In this document: in pieces, positions 11,088 to 11,092 of the stretch
How positions within the stretch are numbered: position 1 is the first letter of the stretch
Layout: each line of letters opens with the position of its first letter
Assembly: GCA_016866675.1 (NCBI GenBank)
Contig: VGLO01000026.1
Span: 1 to 11,092 of the forward strand
DNA: 11,092 nucleotides
Direction of reading: 5' to 3'
Source: Candidatus Staskawiczbacteria bacterium
GTDB taxonomy: Bacteria > Patescibacteriota > Minisyncoccia > Minisyncoccales > Staskawiczbacteraceae
Program-made: the position numbers and the translations under genes
The notes under the pieces: model-generated
Database searches by the model: none
The model's input: only the letters and a program-made list of their open reading frames with translations
Told to the model about the DNA's origin: nothing

Positions 11088-11092
11088 ATGAT
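11088..11092 (+). CDS. Start of a further gene, cut by the window edge
   Basis: ATG 11088 follows an SD (GGGGAG, 11076-11081) by 6 bases in the context TTTTCATG. Only five bases are visible, so the product is unknown. The promoter-plus-SD layout is that of the GC-rich single-gene units at 5566 and 7053. Confidence 0.5.

Overview
The window looks like a chromosome segment of a Patescibacteria/CPR (probably Parcubacteria-type) bacterium. This is inferred from AT-rich core genes (21/60 and 19/60 G+C in two hand-counted samples), very compact spacing, a pyruvate kinase that lacks its C-terminal domain, several short secreted or membrane proteins of unknown function, and a tRNA with no encoded CCA. 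No rRNA is present, so the lineage is an inference.

Two kinds of DNA alternate. (i) AT-rich core genes, mostly without a Shine-Dalgarno (SD) sequence and often with an A-rich stretch just before ATG: an ECF sigma factor overlapping a three-helix membrane protein (2329-3655), a secreted protein (3836-4345), pyruvate kinase (4476-5495), a secreted coiled-coil protein plus a small membrane protein (5997-6955), tRNA-Trp with the MltG transglycosylase (8586-9743), and rplJ-rplL (10038-10971). (ii) GC-rich genes (about 50-68% G+C in samples) that have SD sequences and, where visible, their own promoter and terminator: 1-2151, 5566-5899, 7053-7708, 7729-8552, and one starting at the right edge (11015 onward). 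Their products are unrecognised: two small Cys-rich proteins, one small soluble protein, a 458-residue soluble protein, and two secreted, highly charged helical proteins.

Layout: 1-561 holds two short GC-rich genes; 562-709 is a strongly structured leader; 710-2086 is the large unknown gene, followed by terminators at 2117 and 2222. The sigma/membrane pair and the secreted protein behind a three-hairpin leader probably form an envelope-stress module. Pyruvate kinase has its own promoter, a hairpin at its predicted transcript start and a strong terminator. The rest alternates core and GC-rich units up to rplJL.

The best-supported regulatory RNA is an L10 leader (9800-9903) between a consensus promoter and rplJ. 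It has competing antiterminator and terminator pairings, as expected for feedback by the L10-L7/L12 complex. The most unusual feature of the window is the repeated interleaving of self-contained GC-rich transcription units, several of which share a start context (G-Y-A-Y-C before or overlapping the ATG), within an AT-rich genome that otherwise hardly uses SD sequences.
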